NCBI GenBank assembly: GCA_943350175.1
Contig: CALQZX010000013.1
Coordinates: 1 to 32,082 of the forward strand
Direction of reading: 5' to 3'
DNA length: 32,082 nt
Source: Parcubacteria group bacterium
GTDB lineage: Bacteria; Patescibacteriota; Microgenomatia; UBA1400; PJMF01
The notes beneath the pieces were generated by a model that saw only the letters and a program-made list of their open reading frames with translations, ran no database searches and had not been told where the DNA came from. Every line of letters starts with the position of its first letter. Positions within the stretch are counted from its first letter, which is position 1. Shown here in pieces: positions 9,001 to 14,499 of the stretch. A program made the position numbers and the translations under genes.

Positions 9001-10771
9001 CAGTATCTTGAGTTGCTGCATACAAACTAAGAGCAAACTGAGCATTTTCTTTAGAAATTTCTTTTTCCAAAAAGTTGACGCTCAAAGTCAAATCTGGTCC
9101 CTTGCCCGTCTGTAAAGCATAGAGTGAAGACAAATAACCATAAGACTGATTGGCCACTCTATCTTGATTCGAGGTTCCTACTACATTCACATAATCAGAA
9201 ATAAGCTGTTCTTCCTTTTGTGCCTTGTTTCTAGCATCCACTATCGAAGCGGCTGTTTCTCTCACTTGAGCCAAATCTTCTCCGGAGGCCATAGATAGAA
9301 AAATCTCCAGCAAATTCTGATCCGACATTTCACCAGCTTCTTGAGCTGGGGTCCAGCCAGCAGCAACAATTGCCTGACGCAGACCAGCGATATCTCCGCT
9401 AGTACCAGTAGCATATTTTCTATACTCTTCATTGAGCCTTTCTATTTCTGGACTGCTGCTATTTGCAGCGTTTGCCGTAGCCTCAGCTTGTCTGGCTGCC
9501 TCAGCTCGAGCATTATTTAATTGAATTGAATCGATTCCAAGAGCAGTTAGCAAACTATTTAAATTGCTGTATTTGGCTCCCGGATCATAGCCATAGATTG
9601 CTTTAAATTGTTCAGCGGCAAGTTTACTAAGATCGGCATCTCCTGCGGCACTGATTAATGCTGAATAAGTTTGCTTGAAAGAAGAATTCATCGATAAATT
9701 GCGCAAATTAGAATCAATAAAAGAATCAAGACCAGCAGCATCACCTTTAGAATCAGCTATTATTTTTAAATTTGAATCAAAAATTGCTTTTTCTTCTGTG
9801 CTTAGCTTGCCCTGTTGAGACAATTTTAAATTTTGTGCTGCCGCTTGTTCCGCAAGCATTTCCGAATTAGTCAAAGCAGATAAAAGTGCCTGTGCTCTGA
9901 GCACGCTAGCGTTATCAGCACTTTGGTCATAAAGCAAACCAGGATTGAAATCAATTCCATAAGTTTCTTTGTAAAGCTTATCTAAAGCAAAGAGATCACC
10001 ACCCTTATATGCATCAACTGCCGTCTGCCAAGCAGTAAAGCCACCTTTGACTTCAATTTTTTGTAAAAATGCATAACAATAATTACCCGGAGTGTTGTTG
10101 CAGCCAGTTTTTCCAGGAGGTATAACCAGATAACCATTAACAGTGGCGCCGAAAGCATAGCAAGTTCCTCCAACTGCCACACCCTTGCCACCGCATTCTT
10201 GACCAAGACTTTGTGTAGAGCCAACTATTTCAGAGACACCTTTATTTTTAAAGTTTGGATTTTCGTAAGTAGCTTTGTCCTCAATGTATGGATAATTATA
10301 GCGACCCTCGTAAGCGGCAACCACAATTTTATTTCCAGAAAGCACATCTCCAGGCATGTAACAAAAACTATTCATCCACATACCACCGCAGCCTCCCTGA
10401 GTTGTGCCTCTTGGTTTAACATTGGTTGTACTAATGATGCCGCTGCCTGGAGGCGGCACTATTGTCACAGTTGGGATTGGAGTTACGGATGAAGTGGGGG
10501 CTGCTGATGCTGGCAAAGGCGATGGAGACTCGCTGCCAGGAGGTGGAACCGGAGGAGGAGGGGCTAAAGTTGGATCGAGCTTGCATTCCATGCCGCTGCC
10601 ATTGTAGGCACACGTACAGTATGGATTGTCAGATGAACATTCACCTGTGCTAGCTTGCTGTCTATTGTCTTGACTATTTTTGAGTAGAAAAAACCCAGCT
10701 GCAGTAGAAGCCACCAAAAAAAGAAACAAAATAGCGGAAAAAAGATAGCGTTTCTTTGTTTTGGTCAACAT
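1..10771 (-). CDS. Giant multidomain protein (SecA-like helicase, macro and FHA domains), C-terminus beyond window
   Basis: The frame is open from the ATG at 10771 to the window edge (3590 codons, no stop). Residues about 10-30 are a membrane anchor followed by NRQQAS. Residues 42-240 carry about ten Cys and a Pro/Ser/Thr linker, suggesting an exported N-terminus. Residues 250-1000 are mostly helical, 1000-1200 are Gly/Ala-rich and hydrophobic (possible membrane helices near 1001-1030), and 1250-1900 are coiled coil. Residues about 1930-2510 resemble the SecA helicase core: Walker A TSGGKT (1948-1953), FKFLRD like SecA's FDYLRD, DELQ (2063-2066), and motif V/VI-like GSTGDSI and QSGARIDR (about 2466-2497). 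Residues about 2960-3180 are a macro domain (GDIT at 2972, GTGF at 3146). Residues about 3287-3376 are an FHA domain (GRR 3294, SRNHA 3312, then N-T, YVN, DGD). Charged helices follow to the edge. Function is unknown. Secretion, host interaction or envelope scaffolding are possible; nothing here decides. Confidence 0.93.
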   Translation of the reverse strand, partial: MLTKTKKRYLFSAILFLFLVASTAAGFFLLKNSQDNRQQASTGECSSDNPYCTCAYNGSGMECKLDPTLAPPPPVPPPGSESPSPLPASAAPTSSVTPIPTVTIVPPPGSGIISTTNVKPRGTTQGGCGGMWMNSFCYMPGDVLSGNKIVVAAYEGRYNYPYIEDKATYENPNFKNKGVSEIVGSTQSLGQECGGKGVAVGGTCYAFGATVNGYLVIPPGKTGCNNTPGNYCYAFLQKIEVKGGFTAWQTAVDAYKGGDLFALDKLYKETYGIDFNPGLLYDQSADNASVLRAQALLSALTNSEMLAEQAAAQNLKLSQQGKLSTEEKAIFDSNLKIIADSKGDAAGLDSFIDSNLRNLSMNSSFKQTYSALISAAGDADLSKLAAEQFKAIYGYDPGAKYSNLNSLLTALGIDSIQLNNARAEAARQAEATANAANSSSPEIERLNEEYRKYATGTSGDIAGLRQAIVAAGWTPAQEAGEMSDQNLLEIFLSMASGEDLAQVRETAASIVDARNKAQKEEQLISDYVNVVGTSNQDRVANQSYGYLSSLYALQTGKGPDLTLSVNFLEKEISKENAQFALSLYAATQDTGYLQAYYRNNSAPPIGSFSAPPSDEKTLLTAIYGRETANAVYHDVVLPTRFQDAVASFSLDGGDALRGVCKEIGLASCDINKGNAVDAVDEMVASLYAGKTDSNGNAFNLSEMTVDLSTQINLTSEATKNEKWWDLLAARFVEGSYSNLNARTAGTYDTTEGMANALKVVDQSNNAYQIAYDASQVFDEYETYSYAKEYQDEIDDYVFGLAYGNALMQDDRNDRNFTQEDLGLTGKQMFGLSYNQIISQLPLGLNVTNTTTDIATTYATAQRDDYTGPANTYVSNLAMIGAENLNLVEEYQPASRDFYIDKSKETAKDIIRSGITYAGSFLAATSQNAFSSEFSFANNDPVEAAKQASVAYQLEQEHEMLTELYDEYVDKETGKSIAFDSFETFMTDPEIKRSAEALHYETLEKVVAPSAGLVTLLAAPVFGVALPTTLGLLSSEFSLYQGAGMKAQALEMQRYDIETKKNALMLSYEEAGLNEYQLQEKQQELDLQINTLNKQGNMMLANSAVAAVTSVGGLLTSAGSTGSLISNTGFGLTKIGQVGGFGLNTVNAFNSGVSAATAYQAGNTAEGNTNLLMTATALSGMVGSTNNLLQSTSFLKNVGTASRAVDFVGDTTGLVSGSIVDINQVQAACGNSSGAFGDKDCANAVIGLALSLGQDVTQMTSSTKAVVGDVQLAKLTDLQKQADVVGAEILYLRSKGAGDEVETKYIADLGLQHGKLLADIKNIDAGARIYSPGSQDDYKLTANKVLEDLQAGYKTADAVANPEKLIQLGEQIKVVSEQVNGVIVERNIVEQIDAQIKNRGLAMTEAELTKLQDERSLALQKLTENSKGLEMLPSLKLQNDAVIKELGDNQTYKQYQDLAKIDEAKAKLVKENAPAAEAVEQYRSAQAGSETKLETEAAKRLLSVEALKSDVAELEAQKQALLKELGYGETAELERLYNESTDQDKTELENDLNKLKALDDQLVAKQGIVAEAKNNQPSLVQRIADIFNPTAKKTRQAYAKALELTAEVEQLKAKLRVTDADANPDEIAALNRRIAAANRELLDQQHVLTLAVAKANTSTKTASKGFFTIIADSAVGRFFGFGSPDSATLKKQLAGTKNDYEQLTKAQADLAKLEAEVAKIKSSADVNSAASKARLVEVTKLTNALSKQITKAQDKLLSTVLSGEVADKLKAMGDSPDADKLTETKKAILEEATLALQKKQSLSDEQTTQISELIALHQKLFSGTSVEDLPAARVAYNDALTKLKSDLLGAEPSREAYQKLSEVHKLLKTASLLDTVKSSADINSVLQTKEITLSVKDKTLALRLDNLIRETELRAGVADNRQFFSTRENQIDSFLKIINDPRVAVELTTSGGKTFVGAMVLKAQVEIFGHETGIFIAKPGQETKIIESLAASYGIKQSEIASLDYTKISDPSYREALLKSSYIVTDPANFKFLRDGSINFADGNFKNAAQIYRKLTSNVAGYMDELQINIDPNQQAIVSVGQSNGEIPDQYKTTDALIDAVLAETILAKGGWGLGDNPFLKLKTANDAATAKFTVKAQEQIFASLAGKTGISLDQYSYIKNNAAELNALSVNKTVLNDFLTKTGTNLDAERVIAALDQIDSINSFARFLALKLNDDYKIMVDPILAARDQDPITRPVIVPASNAAPSFGQSYNARTQSVAEYVRARITGEAVNFEGLTASPNLAFKSSMGDIFSDLDSKSAFSAVTGAKAEMAKLVTVAYGMVSYGSTEAVTKILGEADTLVGNRLSQDKSYQVRREDVFKQIGNMKADGTLAKSKGVDANGNLKIVFSDGYKEGDQAVADVHATGQFKAADQTYFAQQPDGSYAKFILGADGQPIKLDGSFSTNDIQDLFANGKPANTIIIMTKIGSTGDSIATRDVPGLTINNFKSPEGLIAQSGARIDRIAENIADQHALVIKNDAAPVGDDSNANKMTTDEFVAWRKNLIDVQAEFEKAKVTQGLNQGVGSATTKVLADLVRTSTDEGVQKWASEKLLKFYAEAQGRDLDLDGNDQETLAARKQQLTAEVTAWKELMSDAANTDILNKIKIADNNRSANDKLYKKMLANAAADPSKLDYAEGTSQDMTLSTTREAVVTAGDLESYIALHNKYVTRDSESEFVASSGKPPEAAQIAATTKNTDPSGGLAGDGVSTRGDLTGQDEKARLTQDADPAAAKSAKIELSSRVDLRIFGINLSAFWNGALDEEKLAPLVEQKKIDLLASYEAKLIGLEEALAKSNDEGQKGDYREQLAFVEQQKAELTSNAWYAVADDLKKLAEVDPKKLTQYRSGGLANSSLINGAAPTKWGHSVGVDQARKLVAWWQQLGSVRDSLKQTADPAITLNKIKVAIQPREAKYGSGKNQRVLELPYDQYLVGISVGDITEAPTESIMSPTTPALSVQMGSVENAIYSAVGGDTYDLYTEQLMEIFFTIRAGDETERKQAAAKFIELLRQNTSLSISLTEEQVIDDLLALTEENLRLEEVALKYGVAIPAPAGNLRSKGIQVIILTNVNPGMSDVDGEQKMTAEDMAMFTYRACMAAHLAGVDSITVPAVGTGFARGTAFGLSDEDSMAGFLEGVRQFAAYMQTSGATTNLKRIDYNLYSPEAVSQRDLDKAEKLLTDAKGLEILAETDAQQAVAALPATTDNDSKDDANKNNAVTDKQTAADVWERAKLLGRNTLGSLANVWKKVTNRDNYSTVITIGRRNDNSLQINPVLKAVVSRNHAQILRNEKGEFFIKDLEKDPGNTNETYVNDQKVNRSGTAPLADGDTVFLGELGRDGVAFQVKIENNNLILVDNSGIYAISSEKRLEESNKLIAVAEEAAKDFNKLDAKDMDDRIRDLNNAKTTLTAIGAISEEQEKAIDALSAKFKEELEALEKMVAELQTQFDVYNRSFGITDKIGFDDTQGQKWTKEVVADEQVRIKVLIAKNNYRNLGKLFAALGLPVPVITNDSEHQEQLAAFNKLLKKITDLESESELKFLTSDSGAADLYSANIRRVDE

Positions 10772-10784
10772 TTTTATAGTTAAA

Positions 10785-10823
10785 AAATTGGTTTTTAGGT
10801 ACGTTTTTACCTTACTCCAATTT
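10785..10823 (-). promoter_or_regulatory. Hairpin with T-run just upstream of the giant gene
   Basis: On the minus strand a 7-bp outer stem (AAATTGG/CCAATTT) and a 4-bp inner stem (AGGT/ACCT) are followed by a short T run, 14 nt before the ATG. It has the shape of a weak attenuator or terminator. No Shine-Dalgarno sequence is visible between it and the start codon. The predicted transcription start lies at the edge of the outer arm, so the hairpin may not be fully transcribed. Confidence 0.3.
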
Positions 10824-10825
10824 AC

Positions 10826-10854
10826 TATAAAAAACCTCTGGTAGAAAGGGTCAA
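10826..10854 (-). promoter_or_regulatory. Candidate promoter of the giant gene
   Basis: TTGACC (-35, 10849-10854) and TTTATA (-10, 10826-10831) are separated by 17 nt on the minus strand, in the gap between the FN3-protein gene and the giant gene. TATAGT two bases downstream is an alternative -10 with a 19-nt spacer. Confidence 0.45.
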
Positions 10855-10889
10855 TAAATGATTAAAATTAGTAAAAAAACTAAACAATT

Positions 10890-12758
10890 TTAGGAGTCGT
10901 TTTTAACCTCAAAAGAGGTGGCTAAAAGGTAGCTCCAAACCCCAGCCGAAACAAAGAACAAACCACCCAAAAGAAGGGCAATCGTGGTGCCTACTGAACC
11001 AGAGTTGTATTGTCCGCTAGTCGTAGAAACAGCTGCCGATCTCGTGCTGATGCCTGAAGAAGATGTTGCAGATGAAGAAGAAATTGCAAGAGTTGGCTTG
11101 GCAGAAATGGTCGGGGAATAAGGATTTCCAGAACCATAAGGGATGCTTGGAACTGGAGTTAAAGATTTGATCGGGCTAATAGTTAAAGCTGGAGTAGCAG
11201 TCGCCTTTGGCGTAATAACTGCAGCTAATTGTCTAGAGGCCTTGGGATCAACTGTAAAATTATAGGTTTTGGTCACTTCTTTGCCTGAAACTGGATCAAT
11301 GTAGGTATAACTAGCAGTATGTTCACCCGGCTCTAGATTTTGACCCAGACTCGCCACATCCAGGACCATCTCCCCATTGGCGTCTGTTTGCACAGTTTCA
11401 TCAATAGCGGTATCAGAATGAATTACCACTCTAATCATGGTGTTGGCTGGCAAAATGGCCTTAATCACTGGTTGTGTCGTGGTGATTGTGGTGGCAGAAG
11501 CTTCTTTAGTCTCATCCAGAGTACTTAAATTTAAAACCTCTGGCTCAGAAGCCGCAGGAGCGGCTGCAGCACTAGATTCCATCAGCTTAGTGGAATCACT
11601 CTCTGCTAGCAAAACCGAAGACTCACTTGAGGACTGATTGGAAGAAGACGAAGCATCGCTGCTTGAAGTTGACTCTGAAAAAGTGGCAGAACCAGAAGTA
11701 TCAATTCCTGCCAACAACTCATCTTTATCAACTAGTGGAAAATCTTTGGAAGTAGAAGCTGAATCAGATGCAGATGATGGAGAAACGCCGGCATCTCCTA
11801 CTTTGCTTAAAATCAGATCTGCTACTGGCTGTGCAGAACCGACAGTCGTCTGCAAACTATTTAGCATAGCAAGCTCAACTCCTTGCGCTTTAATATCAAT
11901 AACACTTTCATCTGTGAGAGTTAGATAACTAGACTTTTCTGTATTAAAGGCATTTGATAGAGATATGCCCCAACTACCAGATGATTTTACTAAACTAGAT
12001 AACGCTCCCATTCCTTCAGAATAAATGTAAACCACAGCCCCTTCTGCTGGTGAGCTATCAGACTCAAGCACATTGCCGTAAATTGTTTGACTGTTGCTTG
12101 GTGATTGACTTGGTTTTGCGGCAGTAGACAGAGAGTAAGGCTGCCCTTCATTATCAAAAGAACTAGAGCCGGTTCCCAGAACATAGAAGTAATTTTTTGA
12201 AGGACTAAGACCTCTCAAAGTAATATGATGCAGATGATAATCTTTCACCACTCCAGAGAGCTGATCCCGATCATCACTCGCTTGTTTATTCAGAGCATCG
12301 CTCTCTTCACCATATTTGACAAAAGCTATGGTGCTCTCGTCAGTGTAAAAAGATATTGTAAAAGTTTTGTCAGTTACATTGCTAATGCGAATGTTTTTGG
12401 GAGTAGTCTCAGCAGTAGCTCGTGGGGCAAAAACGCCAGTCCCTTGGCCAAAAAGTAAAACTCCAGAAATCAAAGCTACAAATAGAATCAATAAACCTAA
12501 AATGGTGGGTATTTGTTTCTTAGAACCTGGTCTTTTTCCTTTTCCCAGCTCCATTTTTAGATCTTTTTCACTAAAAGAAGCCTGAGAAACAGAAGATGCC
12601 TGTGGTTGCGTGGTGGCAGCTGCCGCAACATGATTTAAAGCTGAAGGAGGAGCAATCGTTGGCTTGACCTTAGAATCAGCAGAATCGAGAACCCCAGCTA
12701 CAGGCTTACTGACTGGAGAATTGACTCGATTGATTTGTGTAGTTGATTGAACCTGCAT
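10890..12758 (-). CDS. Bitopic surface protein with FN3 and carboxypeptidase-regulatory-like domains
   Basis: 622 aa. A soluble, Ala/Ser/Pro-rich N-terminal tail (1-80) precedes a membrane helix at about 84-104. Residues 119-213 look like a fibronectin type III domain of the purple-acid-phosphatase kind (NIRISNVTDKTFTISF, then GLSPSKNYFYVLG). Residues 225-330 resemble a carboxypeptidase regulatory-like beta-sandwich (IYGNVLESDSSPAEGAVVYIY). A Ser-rich stretch (about 325-400) and another beta domain (about 435-510) lead to a Pro/Thr/Ser linker and a C-terminal membrane helix (590-612). It is the last gene of the pilN/pilO-like cluster and probably sits at the cell surface, perhaps as a pilus-associated or adhesive protein. 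The domain assignments are by eye; no enzyme motif is seen. Confidence 0.85.
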   Translation of the reverse strand: MQVQSTTQINRVNSPVSKPVAGVLDSADSKVKPTIAPPSALNHVAAAATTQPQASSVSQASFSEKDLKMELGKGKRPGSKKQIPTILGLLILFVALISGVLLFGQGTGVFAPRATAETTPKNIRISNVTDKTFTISFYTDESTIAFVKYGEESDALNKQASDDRDQLSGVVKDYHLHHITLRGLSPSKNYFYVLGTGSSSFDNEGQPYSLSTAAKPSQSPSNSQTIYGNVLESDSSPAEGAVVYIYSEGMGALSSLVKSSGSWGISLSNAFNTEKSSYLTLTDESVIDIKAQGVELAMLNSLQTTVGSAQPVADLILSKVGDAGVSPSSASDSASTSKDFPLVDKDELLAGIDTSGSATFSESTSSSDASSSSNQSSSESSVLLAESDSTKLMESSAAAAPAASEPEVLNLSTLDETKEASATTITTTQPVIKAILPANTMIRVVIHSDTAIDETVQTDANGEMVLDVASLGQNLEPGEHTASYTYIDPVSGKEVTKTYNFTVDPKASRQLAAVITPKATATPALTISPIKSLTPVPSIPYGSGNPYSPTISAKPTLAISSSSATSSSGISTRSAAVSTTSGQYNSGSVGTTIALLLGGLFFVSAGVWSYLLATSFEVKNDS

Positions 12759-12773
12759 AAAACAAACAGACTA

Positions 12774-12820
12774 GTAACGAATTACAAAAGTCCTTACCTT
12801 AAATTTACATGATTCGTTAC
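12774..12820. repeat. 9-bp inverted repeat between two pilus-cluster genes
   Basis: GTAACGAAT (12774-12782) and ATTCGTTAC (12812-12820) are perfect inverted copies with a 29-nt loop, filling most of the 82-nt gap between the 147-aa gene and the FN3-protein gene. On the minus-strand transcript a T-rich tail follows, so it may be a partial terminator that lowers expression of the last gene. It could equally be a protein-binding site. Confidence 0.45.
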
Positions 12821-12840
12821 CAAGCAACAAGTATTAGACT

Positions 12841-13284
12841 TTAATTTGGAATCTGATCTGCCGAAACAGCAGATTCGCTGGACTGATTGCTTGACTCACT
12901 TGCTTGAGTAGCTGAATCGCTAGCAATCTCGATTTGAATTTCTGAACTGATTGCTGATTCTGGCAATGGGGCGGTGATGTCAATCACTGGTAAAACACCA
13001 TCGACGTTCTTTTTATTAAAAATAAAAATAGGAAAAAAACTCAATTCTTCTTCTGAAAATATTTTTTTAATAAGAATCTCTTCAAAAACTTTGGACTCCA
13101 GCCTTGGTACAAAAGGTTTGGCTAATTCCCTCAATTCTGCAGAGACAGAACTAGTTTTAGATGTTGCAAAAATACTCGCCAAAATCCAAAAAACCACCAT
13201 TACAAAAAATAAAACCCCAAGCCAAAGAAGTCTCTTGTCGCGTCTCAGCTTGGCTAGTTGTTTTTTTATGTCATCAGTATTCAT
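12841..13284 (-). CDS. Small single-pass membrane protein in the pilN/pilO-like cluster
   Basis: 147 aa. A basic N-terminus (KKQLAKLRRDKRLL) is followed by one membrane helix at about 20-42, then a short mixed domain and an acidic Ser/Gln/Ala-rich C-terminal tail. It starts 6 nt after the PilO-like gene stops, so it is surely co-transcribed. Its position matches that of pilP in classical pilMNOPQ clusters, but I see no PilP sequence signature, so the function is left open. Confidence 0.8.
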   Translation of the reverse strand: MNTDDIKKQLAKLRRDKRLLWLGVLFFVMVVFWILASIFATSKTSSVSAELRELAKPFVPRLESKVFEEILIKKIFSEEELSFFPIFIFNKKNVDGVLPVIDITAPLPESAISSEIQIEIASDSATQASESSNQSSESAVSADQIPN

Positions 13285-13290
13285 ACAAAA

Positions 13291-13902
13291 TTACTCATTT
13301 TTATAATAAGGTAAATTGATTCTAACTACAGCTGTTAGAGTTTTTTGATAACGACTGTTTCCAAGACTGAAGTTTACTTGATCAATGAGCATCATTCTAC
13401 GAGAAGCCATTATATCGTCCGCAAACTGACGAATATTTAAATAATCACCAGAGACATCAACGTTAAAAGTTAGAGTTTCTCTCGTTGATTTGTCAGCCAC
13501 CGCCTGCATCATCTCCTCTGGCACCGAAGAAATCGTAATTCCCTGCACCACCAAGTTGTTGGCACTAGCTATCTTCTCGACCACTTTGAGACTTTCTACT
13601 AACAAAGCTGTTTTTGGAATTGCCTGATCAAGCAAATGAAATTGTGAGCTAAACTTTTGATACTGCGCTTGGGCAGTGTTTAAACTAGCAATTTTTTGAG
13701 CCAACTGACCGTCTAAAGTTCTCTTATCTTCAATCTCTTTGACCAACTCAGACATTGTCTGTAAAGTTGGTTTGATAGCAAAAATAGCAAAAAAGATCAC
13801 CGCTAAAATAGAAAAAACCAATTCCATAGATACTCTTGCTACTGGATTTTTGTAGAAAGCAAAAAGGGCGTTTTGAACCTGTTCTTGTCTAGTTTTTGGC
13901 AT
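13291..13902 (-). CDS. PilO-like type IV pilus inner-membrane component
   Basis: 203 aa. A short cytoplasmic N-terminus and one membrane helix (about 25-43) are followed by a coiled coil (48-85) and a C-terminal alpha/beta domain ending in a beta-rich stretch (TAVVRINLPYYKNE). This is the PilO/GspM architecture: PilN and PilO form a dimer linking the cytoplasmic pilus motor to the envelope. It overlaps the end of the upstream PilN-like gene by 14 nt, which supports partnership. The family call rests on architecture, length and context more than on strict motifs. Confidence 0.75.
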   Translation of the reverse strand: MPKTRQEQVQNALFAFYKNPVARVSMELVFSILAVIFFAIFAIKPTLQTMSELVKEIEDKRTLDGQLAQKIASLNTAQAQYQKFSSQFHLLDQAIPKTALLVESLKVVEKIASANNLVVQGITISSVPEEMMQAVADKSTRETLTFNVDVSGDYLNIRQFADDIMASRRMMLIDQVNFSLGNSRYQKTLTAVVRINLPYYKNE

Positions 13903-14461
13903 TTAAATTAATCTTTGATTTAATGTCGAAATTAAAACCAGCTGTTTTTTCACCTCTGGATTCAATCTTGTTGACGCTAACTTCTGTAAAATAAGGGCTT
14001 AATTGCAAATTATTTACCAAAACATTCAAAGCATTCTGCGAAAGAGCTGAGCCTGTAAAATTAATCACATCTGATCTGACAAGCAAAGTTTCAAAAACAA
14101 CATCTCCTGGCACATTGTCATTTAGAATTGGAAAAATATCTATCAAATTGGCTTCTTGTTTAAATTGCTGATAATCCTCAATTTGTTTCTGCACAAACCT
14201 GAAGTTCTTTTCTAAGTCCCCATAGGAAGTAATCACTCTTTCTTTCATGTGAATTGATCCGTTCAAATCAGTCACCATGCGATCAAGTGTGAAACGCGAA
14301 GCGAAACTCAAGATAACGATCATCTCCGTAAAAATAACAATGTAACGACCAATAGAGAGAGCCCATTTTAAAAAACGACCCAGAGCCGTTTCGAAAAAAG
14401 GATCTTGAGGAACTAGATTAACAACAATGTCCAACTTCTTATTGGCAGGCTTTTTTGACAT
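13889..14461 (-). CDS. PilN-like type IV pilus assembly protein
   Basis: 190 aa. The N-terminus carries the PilN-type NLVPQDPF motif (residues 15-22; PilN proteins start with NLLP just before the membrane). In the PilMN complex this motif docks into cytoplasmic PilM. A membrane helix (about 38-54) is followed by a coiled coil (70-100) and a ferredoxin-like C-terminal domain. No pilM is adjacent, so it must be elsewhere if present. The start codon is 38 nt after the murJ stop. A TAATAT box immediately before it suggests a local promoter as well as read-through from murJ. Confidence 0.8.
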   Translation of the reverse strand: MSKKPANKKLDIVVNLVPQDPFFETALGRFLKWALSIGRYIVIFTEMIVILSFASRFTLDRMVTDLNGSIHMKERVITSYGDLEKNFRFVQKQIEDYQQFKQEANLIDIFPILNDNVPGDVVFETLLVRSDVINFTGSALSQNALNVLVNNLQLSPYFTEVSVNKIESRGEKTAGFNFDIKSKINLNAKN

Positions 14462-14499
14462 CTTATATTAAAGATAATGATAAAGGTTAAATGAAACTT

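Noticed and set aside
1010..10653. Many short frames on both strands opposite or out of phase with the giant gene
   Set aside because: They are shadows of the continuous minus-strand frame, lack ribosome-binding sites and show no domain pattern.
10893..12700. Plus-strand frames within the FN3 protein gene (11340-11928)
   Set aside because: They are antisense to Ser-rich repeats of a well-supported gene and have repetitive composition only because of that.
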